A DNA stretch of 26,694 bases from JAJFUV01 sp964561215 (lineage in GTDB: Bacteria; Acidobacteriota; Terriglobia; Bryobacterales; Bryobacteraceae), in contig CAZLOS010000062.1 in assembly GCA_964561215.1 (NCBI GenBank), positions 1-26,694 of the forward strand, read 5' to 3'. Made by a program: the position numbers and the translations under genes. This document shows, piece by piece, positions 17,765 through 25,698 of this stretch; within the stretch, counting starts at the first letter, position 1, and each line of letters begins with the position of its first letter. The notes beneath the pieces were generated by a model. The model had not been told where the DNA came from and ran no database searches. It worked only from the letters and a program-made list of their open reading frames with translations.

Positions 17765-18397
17765 TCAGCGCTTGCTTAAGTCGCGGATGAGGATGTCTTT
17801 GAACAACATGTCGCCCCGGCCGCCCGCGTGCAACTGCAGCGCGATGGGGCCGTCCAGCGCGTTCGGCTTCGGGTCCGTGAAATCAAGGACCTGCACGCCG
17901 TTCAGGCGCGCCACGTAACGGTTGCCTTCCACTTTCAGCAGATACTCGTTCCAATCGCCTTGCCGCACCACGGTTTCGTTTTCAGGCGAGGGCCACACGA
18001 TCCAGGCGCGCTGGTTGTCGTAAACGCCGCCTGTATGGCGATTGATGGCGCAATCCACTTCGAACTGCATGCCGCTGGAAACGGCGGCGGTGCCGGGCTT
18101 GAACGCGACGTGGAAGAAGACGCCGCTGTTACCGTCGCCCACGCACCTGAATTTCAGCGAAAGGTGGAAATCCTTGTACGCCTTCCCGGTCTGCAGATAG
18201 CCGTACTCGCGCGTGATCGCCCTGCCATGAATGATGCCGTCCTGAACCGACCACTCCTCGTTGCCGATCTTGGTCCAGCCGCTCAGGTCCTTTCCGTTGA
18301 AAAGCGAAACCCAGTCCTCACCCGGCAGTTTGGGCTTCGCGGTCTGCGCACAGGCGAGACCTGCCAGCGACAGCACAAGAATCGTTCTACGAAACAT
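17765..18397 (-). CDS. Secreted DUF1080 protein (3-keto-disaccharide hydrolase-like fold)
   Basis: This 210-residue protein has a signal peptide (MFRRTILVLSLAGLACAQ) and the full DUF1080 pattern: GEDWVSLFNGKDLSGWT near 25-42, GNSGVFFHV, GMQFEVDCAI, the GDWNEYLLKVEGN segment and IALQLHAGG. The fold is a concanavalin-like jelly roll, and some members cleave 3-keto-glucosides. No catalytic residue can be assigned here. A strong AAGGAGG (18406-18412) lies 8 nt before the ATG. It starts 24 nt after glmM on the same strand and may be the last gene of the cdaA-cdaR-glmM operon. Confidence 0.88.
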   Translation of the reverse strand: MFRRTILVLSLAGLACAQTAKPKLPGEDWVSLFNGKDLSGWTKIGNEEWSVQDGIIHGRAITREYGYLQTGKAYKDFHLSLKFRCVGDGNSGVFFHVAFKPGTAAVSSGMQFEVDCAINRHTGGVYDNQRAWIVWPSPENETVVRQGDWNEYLLKVEGNRYVARLNGVQVLDFTDPKPNALDGPIALQLHAGGRGDMLFKDILIRDLSKR

Positions 18398-18405
18398 CCT
18401 TCATT

Positions 18406-18412
18406 CCTCCTT
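18406..18412 (-). promoter_or_regulatory. Strong Shine-Dalgarno of the DUF1080 gene
   Basis: AAGGAGG on the minus strand with an 8-nt spacer to ATG. It lies in the 24-nt gap after glmM and implies efficient independent initiation even if the mRNA is shared. Confidence 0.75.
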
Positions 18413-18421
18413 TGGAAAGAA

Positions 18422-19771
18422 CTACGTTAACTCCGCGCGGATGGCCTCCGCAATGCGCCCCGCAAGTGAATCCACCAAGTCGTGCTCCGGGCCTTCTATC
18501 ATGACGCGGGCAAGCGGCTCGGTACCGGAGTAGCGCACCAGGACGCGGCCATGTGCGCCGAGCGTGTGCTCGGCCCGCTGGATGGCGCTCACGACGCGCG
18601 GTAACTCGTCGAACGGCCTCTTCTCCTTGACGCGCACGTTCATCAGCACCTGCGGATACGTCTTAAAGTCGGCAAGCAGCGCGTCCAGGTCCCAGCGATT
18701 CGCGGCGCCGATCTCAAACAGGCGCAGGGCTGTCAGCAGCCCGTCGCCGGTCGTCGCGTGCTCCAGGAAGATGATGTGTCCCGACTGTTCGCCGCCAAGC
18801 AGGATCTGCGACTCCAGCATCTGTTCGAGCACGTAACGGTCCCCGACAGCTGAACGCAGCAGGCCGACGCCGAGAGCTTTGAGCGCTACTTCCAGGCCGA
18901 TGTTCGACATCACTGTGGCTACGACCGCGGGATCCGTGCCGGGTTTCACCAACTTGCCGCAAGTGTTCAACTCGCGGCCCGCCAGGAACAGAACCCCGTC
19001 GCCATCCACGATGCGGCCTGAGCCCGTGACGAACATGGCCCGGTCGGCATCGCCGTCGAAGGCCACGCCCAGCATCGCGCCACGTTCCACCACAGCTCCG
19101 CGCAACGCTTCCAAGTGCAGGGACCCGCAGTTCAAGTTGATGTTGCGCCCGTCGGGAGAACCGCCTATAACATGCACCCGCGCGCCGAGACCTTCGAACA
19201 GGCGCGGCGCCAGGCGCGAGGCGCTCCCGTTGGCCGCATCCACCACCACATGGAGACCATCAAGCCGCGTCTTGCACACCGAGCCGAGAAACTTCAGATA
19301 GGTCTCTTCCAGCGATTCGTCCAGGCGCGGCTCGGCCGAGTGCGGGTGAAGATCTTTCGCAAGAATTGCGAAGATGCGGTGCTCAAGGGCGAGTTCGGTT
19401 TCGTCGGGCAGCTTGTAGCCGGAGTGATCGAAGACCTTGATGCCGTTATCGCGATACGGATTGTGCGAGGCCGAGATCATCACCCCCGCGACAAAGGGCC
19501 CCGTGCGCGTGAGCCACGCGATGCCTGGTGTAGTGGTCACGCCGGCCAACCGTGCCTCCACGCCGGCGCGCGCCAACCCGCCCGCCACTCCGGCGGCCAA
19601 CGCGGGTCCGGACTCGCGCGTATCCATCCCGATCAGGACCTGGGCCGGTGATTCGTGCTCCTTGGCCCACTCACCCAGCGCGATCCCTACTGCATTTACC
19701 GTTACCGCATCCAGGGGATACCTTCCGGCTACGCCCCGGATACCGTCAGTTCCGAACAGTTTTCTTGCCAC
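18422..19771 (-). CDS. glmM: Phosphoglucosamine mutase
   Basis: GlmM converts glucosamine-6-phosphate to glucosamine-1-phosphate on the way to UDP-GlcNAc for peptidoglycan. The 449-residue protein begins KLFGTDGIRG. It has the phosphoserine loop ISASHNP with catalytic S102, the metal-binding DGDADR at 239-244 and the sugar-phosphate loop RYSGTEP near the C-terminus. The start is GTG at 19771, 26 nt inside the end of cdaR, with AAAGGA about 11 nt upstream. In Firmicutes GlmM binds CdaA and lowers c-di-AMP synthesis; the conserved gene order suggests the same link here, though this is inference. Confidence 0.98.
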   Translation of the reverse strand: MARKLFGTDGIRGVAGRYPLDAVTVNAVGIALGEWAKEHESPAQVLIGMDTRESGPALAAGVAGGLARAGVEARLAGVTTTPGIAWLTRTGPFVAGVMISASHNPYRDNGIKVFDHSGYKLPDETELALEHRIFAILAKDLHPHSAEPRLDESLEETYLKFLGSVCKTRLDGLHVVVDAANGSASRLAPRLFEGLGARVHVIGGSPDGRNINLNCGSLHLEALRGAVVERGAMLGVAFDGDADRAMFVTGSGRIVDGDGVLFLAGRELNTCGKLVKPGTDPAVVATVMSNIGLEVALKALGVGLLRSAVGDRYVLEQMLESQILLGGEQSGHIIFLEHATTGDGLLTALRLFEIGAANRWDLDALLADFKTYPQVLMNVRVKEKRPFDELPRVVSAIQRAEHTLGAHGRVLVRYSGTEPLARVMIEGPEHDLVDSLAGRIAEAIRAELT

Positions 19772-20444
19772 GCGGTAGTTGTTCCTTTAGCGCAGGAATT
19801 CGTTCGACAATCACCTTGACGGTGACACGCGGGGAGCCCTCGAAACGCACATGCGGATCGTCGACGAACGCGTGCACGTGGAATTCGCTGGTGCCCAGCA
19901 CGGTGGCGAGATCGACAGCGTCGGTTTCGGCGAAGTCGATGTGGCGCAGACGGCCCTCCGGACCAACCACTTTCAGGGTTCCCGGACGGGCCTCGCTACG
20001 CGCAACCCGGTAGCCTTCCGGCGGCATGCCGGCGAACCGGATTTGTACGGGCACTTGCCGGGAAGCACGGCGATCAAAACGAACACGCAACTGGGAAGGC
20101 ACCGCACGCACCAGCCGCACGCCGCTTGGCAGCCGCATATTGCGCTGGTCGATCGTGAAGGTGCGCTCGCCCGACTTATTGATGCTGCCCAGGTCCAGAA
20201 CCACGGCCGTGCCGCTAAAGTTCATTTGCCGCAAGCGGATAGTCGGACCTTGCACTTCCAGGTGAACGCGCTCGGGAATGTCCGAACTGATCTCGTAATC
20301 CTCCGGAATATTGATGTACTCGATGGGCGCCGAGATCGATGACGCCATCTCCGGTTCGCCCACGATGGCAAGCCATAACCCGCAAGCCATCACCAGCGAG
20401 AGGAGCTTCCAGCCCAGATTCCTGAAGACGCTGCGGAACTTCAT
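19746..20444 (-). CDS. cdaR: YbbR-domain protein CdaR, regulator of diadenylate cyclase
   Basis: I place the start at the ATG at 20444 rather than 20462, because GGAGG (20452-20456) lies 7 nt upstream and the longer reading would translate the ribosome-binding site itself. The 232-residue protein has one N-terminal membrane helix (WKLLSLVMACGLWLAIVG) followed by YbbR-type beta domains outside the membrane. Characteristic phrases are INIPEDYEI, VQGPTIRLRQM and LKVVGPEGRL. CdaR contacts CdaA and tunes its activity. It overlaps the cdaA stop as ATGA and overlaps glmM by 26 nt. The C-terminus is short and basic. Confidence 0.9.
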   Translation of the reverse strand: MKFRSVFRNLGWKLLSLVMACGLWLAIVGEPEMASSISAPIEYINIPEDYEISSDIPERVHLEVQGPTIRLRQMNFSGTAVVLDLGSINKSGERTFTIDQRNMRLPSGVRLVRAVPSQLRVRFDRRASRQVPVQIRFAGMPPEGYRVARSEARPGTLKVVGPEGRLRHIDFAETDAVDLATVLGTSEFHVHAFVDDPHVRFEGSPRVTVKVIVERIPALKEQLPRGKKTVRN

Positions 20445-21307
20445 TCCTGCGCCTCCCGCCATTCCTCTTCGGCTTGCGTGTCCCGCCCTGTCGAACTAGA
20501 TTTGTGATCGCCGCTTCCGTGCGACATGGCAGGCCAGCGCCGGCCGAAGTGCTCCATGATGCGTTCGCCGGCGCGCTTCAGGCTGACGTCCATCTCGATT
20601 TCGCCGAAAGCCGCGACCGAAATCCGGCCGGTCTCCTCGCTGACCACCAGCGAGAGGCAATCGGTTTCTTCTGTGACGCCGATGGCCGCACGATGTCGCG
20701 TGCCGAGTTTGCGCGAGAGAGAGGGATTCATGCTCAGCGGCAGGAAGCAGGCCGCCGCCGCGATGCGGTCTCCCTGCACGATCACGGCGCCGTCGTGGAG
20801 TGCGGTGCCTGGCTCGAAGATTGTGAGCAGCAAGTCGCGCGATTGCGCGGCGTCGATCAATACCCCGCTCTCGATGAACGTGCGTAGCCCGATGTCCCGC
20901 TCCAGCACGATCAACCCGCCAACTTTCCTCTCCGCCAACCGTCCCAGAGCTAACAGGATGTCGTCGGTGGATTCCCGGCTCTGCAAGCGTGTACGCACAC
21001 TAAAGAATCCTCGCCGCCCGATGCGCGCCAGCATGCGCCGGATTTCCGACTGAAACAGCACCACCAACGCGAAGCCGGCGTACGTCGCCAGGTTGCTCAG
21101 AATCGCCCGCAGCAGTTCCAGCCCCGTCCACACCGATACGAGATAGGCGAGCACCAGCACGCCCAGGCCCGCCAGAACGTGCGCCGCCCGGCGTCCGCGG
21201 ATGATCATGATGAGCTGGTAAAGCAGGACGGCGACGATCAGAATGTCGATCGCGGCCGTGATGGTGAGCTTTTCGAACGCGGATGTTAGCGGCGTAAGAT
21301 TCGGCAT
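20441..21307 (-). CDS. cdaA: Membrane diadenylate cyclase CdaA (c-di-AMP synthase)
   Basis: CdaA condenses two ATP into c-di-AMP, which controls potassium and osmolyte balance and wall homeostasis. The 288-residue protein has three N-terminal membrane helices (about 18-37, 42-60 and 67-86) followed by the DAC domain. The active-site motifs are intact: HDGA at 171-174 and TRHR at 203-206. These helices distinguish it from DisA. It is first in a cdaA-cdaR-glmM operon, the order known from Bacillus and relatives. No strong Shine-Dalgarno precedes the ATG. An AT-rich stretch 15-55 nt upstream probably holds the promoter. The C-terminal tail after the DAC domain is polar and likely disordered. Confidence 0.97.
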   Translation of the reverse strand: MPNLTPLTSAFEKLTITAAIDILIVAVLLYQLIMIIRGRRAAHVLAGLGVLVLAYLVSVWTGLELLRAILSNLATYAGFALVVLFQSEIRRMLARIGRRGFFSVRTRLQSRESTDDILLALGRLAERKVGGLIVLERDIGLRTFIESGVLIDAAQSRDLLLTIFEPGTALHDGAVIVQGDRIAAAACFLPLSMNPSLSRKLGTRHRAAIGVTEETDCLSLVVSEETGRISVAAFGEIEMDVSLKRAGERIMEHFGRRWPAMSHGSGDHKSSSTGRDTQAEEEWREAQE

Positions 21308-21408
21308 GACCGGCTCGAAACTGAATAGTTGCCCAATTTACTATCTTACACGTAGCTATTCGTCTTCGAGCGGATCATCCCGCGCCGGAAGTCCGCACCG
21401 CGCCGTCC
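21308..21408 (-). promoter_or_regulatory. Intergenic region upstream of cdaA, likely promoter
   Basis: These 101 bases separate the ald stop from the cdaA start. Bases 21323-21362 are markedly AT-rich for this window. They contain a TAAGAT-like -10 (21343-21348, minus) and a 6-bp inverted repeat, GAATAG (21323-21328) and CTATTC (21356-21361). No clear -35 box, terminator hairpin or riboswitch is seen. Confidence 0.35.
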
Positions 21409-22521
21409 TTACAGCAGAGAATCCAGTTCTCGCCAGTTCTTGTTCTGCGACTCGGCGACCGCCGCGCAAGTGATGTGTCCGCGGTACGTGTTCACGCCTC
21501 CGGCGATGGCCGGGTTCTCCTGGGCCGCGCGTTCCAGTCCGTAATTGGCAAGCTGGAGTAGATAAGGGAATGTGGCGTTGGTGAGCGCGAAGGTCGAAGT
21601 GTGCGGTACAGCGGCCGGCATGTTTGACACGCAGTAGTGTAGGACCCCGTCCACCAGGAAGACCGGGTCGGTGTGCGTGGTCGGGCGCGAGGTCTCCAGG
21701 CATCCGCCCTGATCGATGGCGATGTCGACGATCACCGCGCCGCGCTTCATTTTCGAGATCAGCTCGCGTGTAATCAGCCGCGGGGCCGACGCGGCAGGAA
21801 TGAGTACCGCACCCACCACCAGGTCCGCCTGCTGGACCGATTGGCGGATCGTCCAGGCGTTCGAGGCCAGCGTTACCACCTGGCTGTTGAAGATATCGTC
21901 AAGTTCTCGCAGACGGTCCAAATTCTTGTCGATGATCGTAACGTGCGCGCCCATCCCGCATGCGACTTTCGCGGCGTTGTGGCCCGCCACGCCGCCGCCT
22001 ACGATCACGACGTTCGCCGGAGACACTCCCGGGACACCGCCGATCAGCAGACCGCGTCCTCCGCTCGGCGCCATCAGGTACTGCGCGCCCACCTGGATCG
22101 ACATCCTGCCGGCCACCTCGCTCATGGGAGTCAGCAGCGGTAGCGATCCGTCGGCCTCGCGGATAGTTTCGTACGCCACGCCGGCTACCTTGTTTTGCAC
22201 GAGACAGTCGGTCAGTTCCGGCACCGGAGCCAGGTGCAAATACGTGAACAGCGTCAGTCCGGGCCGCAGCAGTTCGTACTCGGAGGGCTGCGGTTCCTTC
22301 ACCTTCACCACCAGGTCCGCGCCCGCCCAGGTTTCGGATGCGCTGGCTACGATGCGCGCGCCGGCAGTTACGTAATCTTGATCGGAGATGGAGCTTCCAT
22401 CGCCGGCGCCGGCCTGGACCAGGACTTCATGGCCGGCCTCGCGCAAAGCCATCACGCCACTCGGCACCAGGGCCACCCGGGTTTCGTGATCTTTCACTTC
22501 CTTAGGTACGCCAACGATCAT
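21409..22521 (-). CDS. ald: Alanine dehydrogenase
   Basis: Ald interconverts L-alanine and pyruvate plus ammonia with NAD. The 370-residue length is standard. Substrate-site residues are in place: R15 (HETRVAL), K75 (VKVKEP) and H96 (TYLHLA). The NAD fold is GGGVAGHNAAKVA, and the DQGG motif and SNMPAAVPHTST segment match the family. It overlaps the upstream PG-binding gene as ATGA, with GAGG 9 nt before the ATG, so coupled translation is likely. It could supply alanine for wall precursors or degrade alanine; context does not decide. Confidence 0.97.
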   Translation of the reverse strand: MIVGVPKEVKDHETRVALVPSGVMALREAGHEVLVQAGAGDGSSISDQDYVTAGARIVASASETWAGADLVVKVKEPQPSEYELLRPGLTLFTYLHLAPVPELTDCLVQNKVAGVAYETIREADGSLPLLTPMSEVAGRMSIQVGAQYLMAPSGGRGLLIGGVPGVSPANVVIVGGGVAGHNAAKVACGMGAHVTIIDKNLDRLRELDDIFNSQVVTLASNAWTIRQSVQQADLVVGAVLIPAASAPRLITRELISKMKRGAVIVDIAIDQGGCLETSRPTTHTDPVFLVDGVLHYCVSNMPAAVPHTSTFALTNATFPYLLQLANYGLERAAQENPAIAGGVNTYRGHITCAAVAESQNKNWRELDSLL

Positions 22522-23066
22522 GGTTGTGTCCTCGAATCCGTTCGCGGCGGAACTCCCTGCCGGATCTGGCCGTTCTGCGAGTTAGGTTCACGCTTGGGTC
22601 CCAGGCCCAAGGCGATCAGGGCGAGCCCGCTGGGCTTGCCTGTCAAGGGCAGATTCTGATCCTTCTGAAAACGCTTCATGGCGCCCACCGAACTGGCGTC
22701 CCAGACACCCGTGGCAACGCCCGCGAGATAGCCACGCTGCATGAGCGCTTGCTGTATCTCCTTGTACCGTTCGGGTGTGGGCGATCGCTGCGACATCCGC
22801 CGGCTCGAACGCTCCCCGGACGAGGAAGCGCGCCGTTTATTCCTCGACCCCGCGCCTTTTTTCTTGTGTCTTGAGGTTTGTTTTCCGCCCGTTTCTTTTT
22901 TCGATGTCTGCTTTTTCGATGTCCGCTTGTTGGAGGTCTGCTTCTTGGAAGTCTGCTTCGATGCAGACTTCTTCCTGACCGAACCGGCGGGGGCCGCGTT
23001 CGACGGGACCATAAGCGGTCCTACCGCCATGAATGCAACGATCAGGATAGATACGAATGAACGCAA
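22518..23066 (-). CDS. Exported PG_binding_1 protein with Lys/Thr/Ser pentapeptide repeats
   Basis: This 182-residue protein has a hydrophobic leader ending near VPSNAAP, so it is likely exported. Residues 36-65 are six imperfect copies of S-K-K-Q-T, followed by a basic Ser/Arg-rich linker. A peptidoglycan-binding domain follows at about 95-155 (PERYKEIQQALMQRGYLAG, GAMKRFQKDQNLPLTG). The tail is polar. No catalytic domain is attached. The start is TTG with no Shine-Dalgarno; an internal ATG at residue 13 would shorten the leader. The stop overlaps ald as ATGA. A basic tether holding a wall-binding domain is the most that can be said; its partner is unknown. Confidence 0.82.
   Translation of the reverse strand: MRSFVSILIVAFMAVGPLMVPSNAAPAGSVRKKSASKQTSKKQTSNKRTSKKQTSKKETGGKQTSRHKKKGAGSRNKRRASSSGERSSRRMSQRSPTPERYKEIQQALMQRGYLAGVATGVWDASSVGAMKRFQKDQNLPLTGKPSGLALIALGLGPKREPNSQNGQIRQGVPPRTDSRTQP
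22872..22961 (-). repeat. Six imperfect 15-bp coding repeats (S-K-K-Q-T)
   Basis: The repeats lie inside the PG-binding protein gene and encode SKQT, SKKQT, SNKRT, SKKQT, SKKET and GGKQT units. Their divergence suggests old rather than recent expansion. Copy number could vary between strains. Confidence 0.8.
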
Positions 23067-23080
23067 AATATGAGTCTAGC

Positions 23081-23120
23081 AAAAGGGGAGGGAAGGGAAG
23101 CTATTCGCTCCTCCCCTCCC
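23081..23120 (-). terminator. Rho-independent terminator after htrA
   Basis: On the minus strand GGGAGGGGAGGAGC pairs, with a few mismatches, with GCTTCCCTTCCCTCCCC across a short GAATA-type loop. TTTT follows at once. It starts 12 nt after the htrA stop and lies just before the PG-binding gene, separating the two units. Confidence 0.7.
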
Positions 23121-23132
23121 ATGTTCGGTTTG

Positions 23133-24728
23133 CTACTCGTTGGCTGGCAGCGTGCCCGCCAGGAACAGGCTGATCCATTCGACGGGCCGCTGGCGCCGGT
23201 CCGCGCGCATCACACGGAAGGCCACCGCATCGCCAGGTTTGATCGACGCTTGTATGCGCTTCACATCGTTGACCGAACTGACCGGCTGGCGATTGATCGA
23301 AACGATCACATCGCGGGCCTGCAGTCCGATCTCGCTGGCGAAAGAGCCCTGATCGACATTGGCGATCAGTACGCCGCGCGCGTCCTTGAAGTTGGACTGG
23401 TCCTTCTCGGTCTGAGTGAACTCGCGGATCGAGATGCCGAACTTGGCCTGCTGGGCCTCTCCGGATTCCGGCTCGCCGCCCCGGCGTGAAGTGCCTGCTT
23501 CATCGGGGAACAGCTTGGCGCGGTCCGCGATGGTGACCTTGAAGTCCATCTTCTTGCCGCCGCGGTCCACGGAGAGAACCACCGTCGAACCGACCGGCGA
23601 CTCGGCCACTCGCTCCACCAGGTCGTTCCCATCCCGGATGGGCTTGCCGTCCATGGCCAGGATGATGTCTTCTTCCTTGATGCCGGCCTTGGCCGCCGGC
23701 CCGCCCGGCGTCACTTCCGAAACCGGAACGCCCTGCTTGACCCCAAAGCTCTTCAGCAGCTCGGGCCGCTCTTCACGGGGGAATCGCACGCCGATACTGC
23801 CGCGGGTGACCTTCCCCCCGCGAATAATCTGGTTGTAGACCTTGACAGCCGTATTGATAGGCATCGCAAAGCCAACTCCCTGCGAACCTCCCGAAGCCGA
23901 AGCGATCATGGTGTTGATGCCGATCACCTCGCCGTGGAAGTTGATGAGCGGACCGCCGCTGTTGCCCGGGTTGATGGCCGCATCGGTCTGCAGGAAGCGT
24001 TGGAACTGGCCGCCTATCTGGTCGCGCCCGGTGGCACTGATGATGCCCGCCGTCACCGTGGCTTCGAGTCCGAACGGAGAGCCGATGGCAACGGCCCAAT
24101 CGCCTACCTGCACGGCGTCGGAATTGCCGATCTTCGCGAACGGCAGACTCTTGCCCGCATCGATCTTGATGACCGCGAGGTCCGTCGCCGGATCGTCGCC
24201 GATCAGCTTCGCCTTGTAATCGGTATTGTCGCCATGCAAGCGAACCTTGATCGTCTCGGCTCCGTCCACAACATGGTTATTGGTGATGATGTACCCTTTT
24301 GCGTCCACGATCACGCCGGAACCGGTGGCCGCGGGCCGCACACGCGGAACTTGAAAGCCGGGCCCCGGCTGGCCGAAGAAACGCCGGAACAGATCCATGC
24401 CGTCGTCGTCACCTTCTTCGTTGTCCGACGGCGTCTGCTGACGCCGCCGCGGCTGTGCCGATCGTTCCTGCTTGGTTTCATAAGACGAAGTGATGTTTAC
24501 GACCGCGGGTTCCAGTTGCCGCGCCAACTTGCTGAACTCGCTCGACAGCTGCACGGGGCTGGGAATTACCAGCGGCGTGGCGTCCGGCGCGGCGTTCTGG
24601 CTCTGCGAGCGGGCCGCCTTTACTCCGGTGTTGATGAGCGTGCCGATCAGGATGCCGATTCCAAGCACGAGGACGAGGCCGCCGACTGTTGCAAGCCTCC
24701 GGTTGGTCATGGATCGTAGAAATTTCAT
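23133..24728 (-). CDS. HtrA/Deg-family serine protease with two PDZ domains
   Basis: Deg proteases degrade or refold damaged envelope proteins. The 531-residue protein has one N-terminal membrane anchor (about 13-35), a Gln/Arg/acidic linker and a trypsin-like domain. Its triad is H152 (NNHVV), D183 (ATDLAVIKID) and S257 (NPGNSGGP). PDZ1 lies near 315-410 and PDZ2 near 430-520. The anchor suggests a DegS-like tethered or Do-like periplasmic enzyme; two PDZ domains favour the Do (DegP/DegQ) layout. The ATG at 24728 has GGAGG 11 nt upstream. A TATAAT lies 39-45 nt upstream, and a terminator follows the gene, so it is probably a single-gene unit. Confidence 0.95.
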   Translation of the reverse strand: MKFLRSMTNRRLATVGGLVLVLGIGILIGTLINTGVKAARSQSQNAAPDATPLVIPSPVQLSSEFSKLARQLEPAVVNITSSYETKQERSAQPRRRQQTPSDNEEGDDDGMDLFRRFFGQPGPGFQVPRVRPAATGSGVIVDAKGYIITNNHVVDGAETIKVRLHGDNTDYKAKLIGDDPATDLAVIKIDAGKSLPFAKIGNSDAVQVGDWAVAIGSPFGLEATVTAGIISATGRDQIGGQFQRFLQTDAAINPGNSGGPLINFHGEVIGINTMIASASGGSQGVGFAMPINTAVKVYNQIIRGGKVTRGSIGVRFPREERPELLKSFGVKQGVPVSEVTPGGPAAKAGIKEEDIILAMDGKPIRDGNDLVERVAESPVGSTVVLSVDRGGKKMDFKVTIADRAKLFPDEAGTSRRGGEPESGEAQQAKFGISIREFTQTEKDQSNFKDARGVLIANVDQGSFASEIGLQARDVIVSINRQPVSSVNDVKRIQASIKPGDAVAFRVMRADRRQRPVEWISLFLAGTLPANE

Positions 24729-24767
24729 TGCGAAGAAAACCTCCGAGCGTCGCCGCTTTCTCTAATC

Positions 24768-24773
24768 ATTATA
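24768..24773 (-). promoter_or_regulatory. Consensus -10 (TATAAT) upstream of htrA
   Basis: A perfect TATAAT lies in the 73-nt gap before htrA, inside the near-palindrome CTCTTATAATGATTAGAG. The -35 position falls at the 3' end of the EamA gene and shows no good match. A non-housekeeping or activator-dependent promoter is possible. Confidence 0.5.
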
Positions 24774-24801
24774 AGAGACGCAGCCTTTCGAGCATCTGTC
24801 T

Positions 24802-25698
24802 TCATGGATGCGAACGGCGGCTGAATGGTTTCAGGTCGACCATCAGGATGCCCGCCAGAATCGATGCCGCCCCCACTCCGCCCCGCGGGGTGAACATCTC
24901 TCCCTCCACAACGAACGAGGTGAGCGCCGCGAAGACCGGCTCCAAAACTAAGAATAACGCCGTGCGCGTTGCCGTTGTGTGCTGCTGCGCCCACGTCATC
25001 ACGGTGAAGGCGAGCGCCGTCGCCAGCAGGCCGGTTATGGCCAGGGCCGCCATTAAGCTGGGACTCCAGGCGATATACGGCGTTTCCACCCACCAGAAAG
25101 TGCCCAGCGCAATCAGGGCGCAGGTCACAATCTGGATCACACTGAGCGCCTCGAACCCGCCCGCGCGCGTGTAGTGTCCCAAGACCATGATGTGGATCGC
25201 GAATCCGAAGGCGCTGATCACCGTCAAGGCATCGCCGGAGGAAATCGTTAAACTCTCTTCATTCAGGGTCATCAACGCCAAACCGCAAGTTGCCAGCAGC
25301 CCCCCCGCCACCTCGTCCACTTGAGGCGCCCTCTTATAGACGAGCGAACTCAGCAAAGGTACCAGCACCACCGAGAGGCCCGTTATGAAGGCCGACTTGG
25401 AAGGAGTGGTCGAACGCAATCCGACCGTCTGGAAGACGTATCCGCCAAACAGGCAGACTCCGGCAAGAACGCCGCCCGCAAGCAGCCGTTTCTGGTCGAA
25501 GAGCGCGGCGCGCATGCGGCGGAACACCACGAGCAGCGCCAGCGCAGCCAACCCGAAGCGCAGGGCGAGAAACAACAGAGTGCTTACGCTCTCCAGGGCC
25601 TGCTTGACCATCACGAAGGTCGAGCCCCAGATCAGCGCAATGAATACGAGCGCGAGTTCCGCTTGCCAGCGCCGCGCCTTCGAGCGGCGTTCCGTCAT
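24802..25698 (-). CDS. EamA/DMT-superfamily membrane transporter
   Basis: I use the ATG at 25698, which overlaps the upstream stop as ATGA and gives the usual basic start (MTERRSKARRW) before the first helix. The open frame extends farther upstream, but that part is out-of-frame peptidase sequence. The 298-residue protein has about ten hydrophobic helices in two EamA repeats, with the typical IALIWGSTFVMVKQAL opening and RFGLAALAL near helix 3. Members export amino acids, nucleotides or other small metabolites. The substrate cannot be told from sequence. It is probably co-transcribed with the peptidase-like ORF upstream. Confidence 0.9.
   Translation of the reverse strand: MTERRSKARRWQAELALVFIALIWGSTFVMVKQALESVSTLLFLALRFGLAALALLVVFRRMRAALFDQKRLLAGGVLAGVCLFGGYVFQTVGLRSTTPSKSAFITGLSVVLVPLLSSLVYKRAPQVDEVAGGLLATCGLALMTLNEESLTISSGDALTVISAFGFAIHIMVLGHYTRAGGFEALSVIQIVTCALIALGTFWWVETPYIAWSPSLMAALAITGLLATALAFTVMTWAQQHTTATRTALFLVLEPVFAALTSFVVEGEMFTPRGGVGAASILAGILMVDLKPFSRRSHP

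Noticed and set aside
20445..20462. Longer cdaR start at 20462
   Set aside because: The extra six residues (MAGGAG) are encoded by the ribosome-binding site itself. The ATG at 20444 has GGAGG at 7 nt and the ATGA overlap.
20441..21307. DisA rather than CdaA
   Set aside because: The protein has three N-terminal membrane helices and lacks the DisA linker and helix-hairpin-helix DNA-binding domains. Gene order is cdaA-cdaR-glmM.
23085..23100. G-quadruplex in the purine tract
   Set aside because: Only three runs of three or more G are present; a fourth is missing. Pairing with the pyrimidine arm explains it better.
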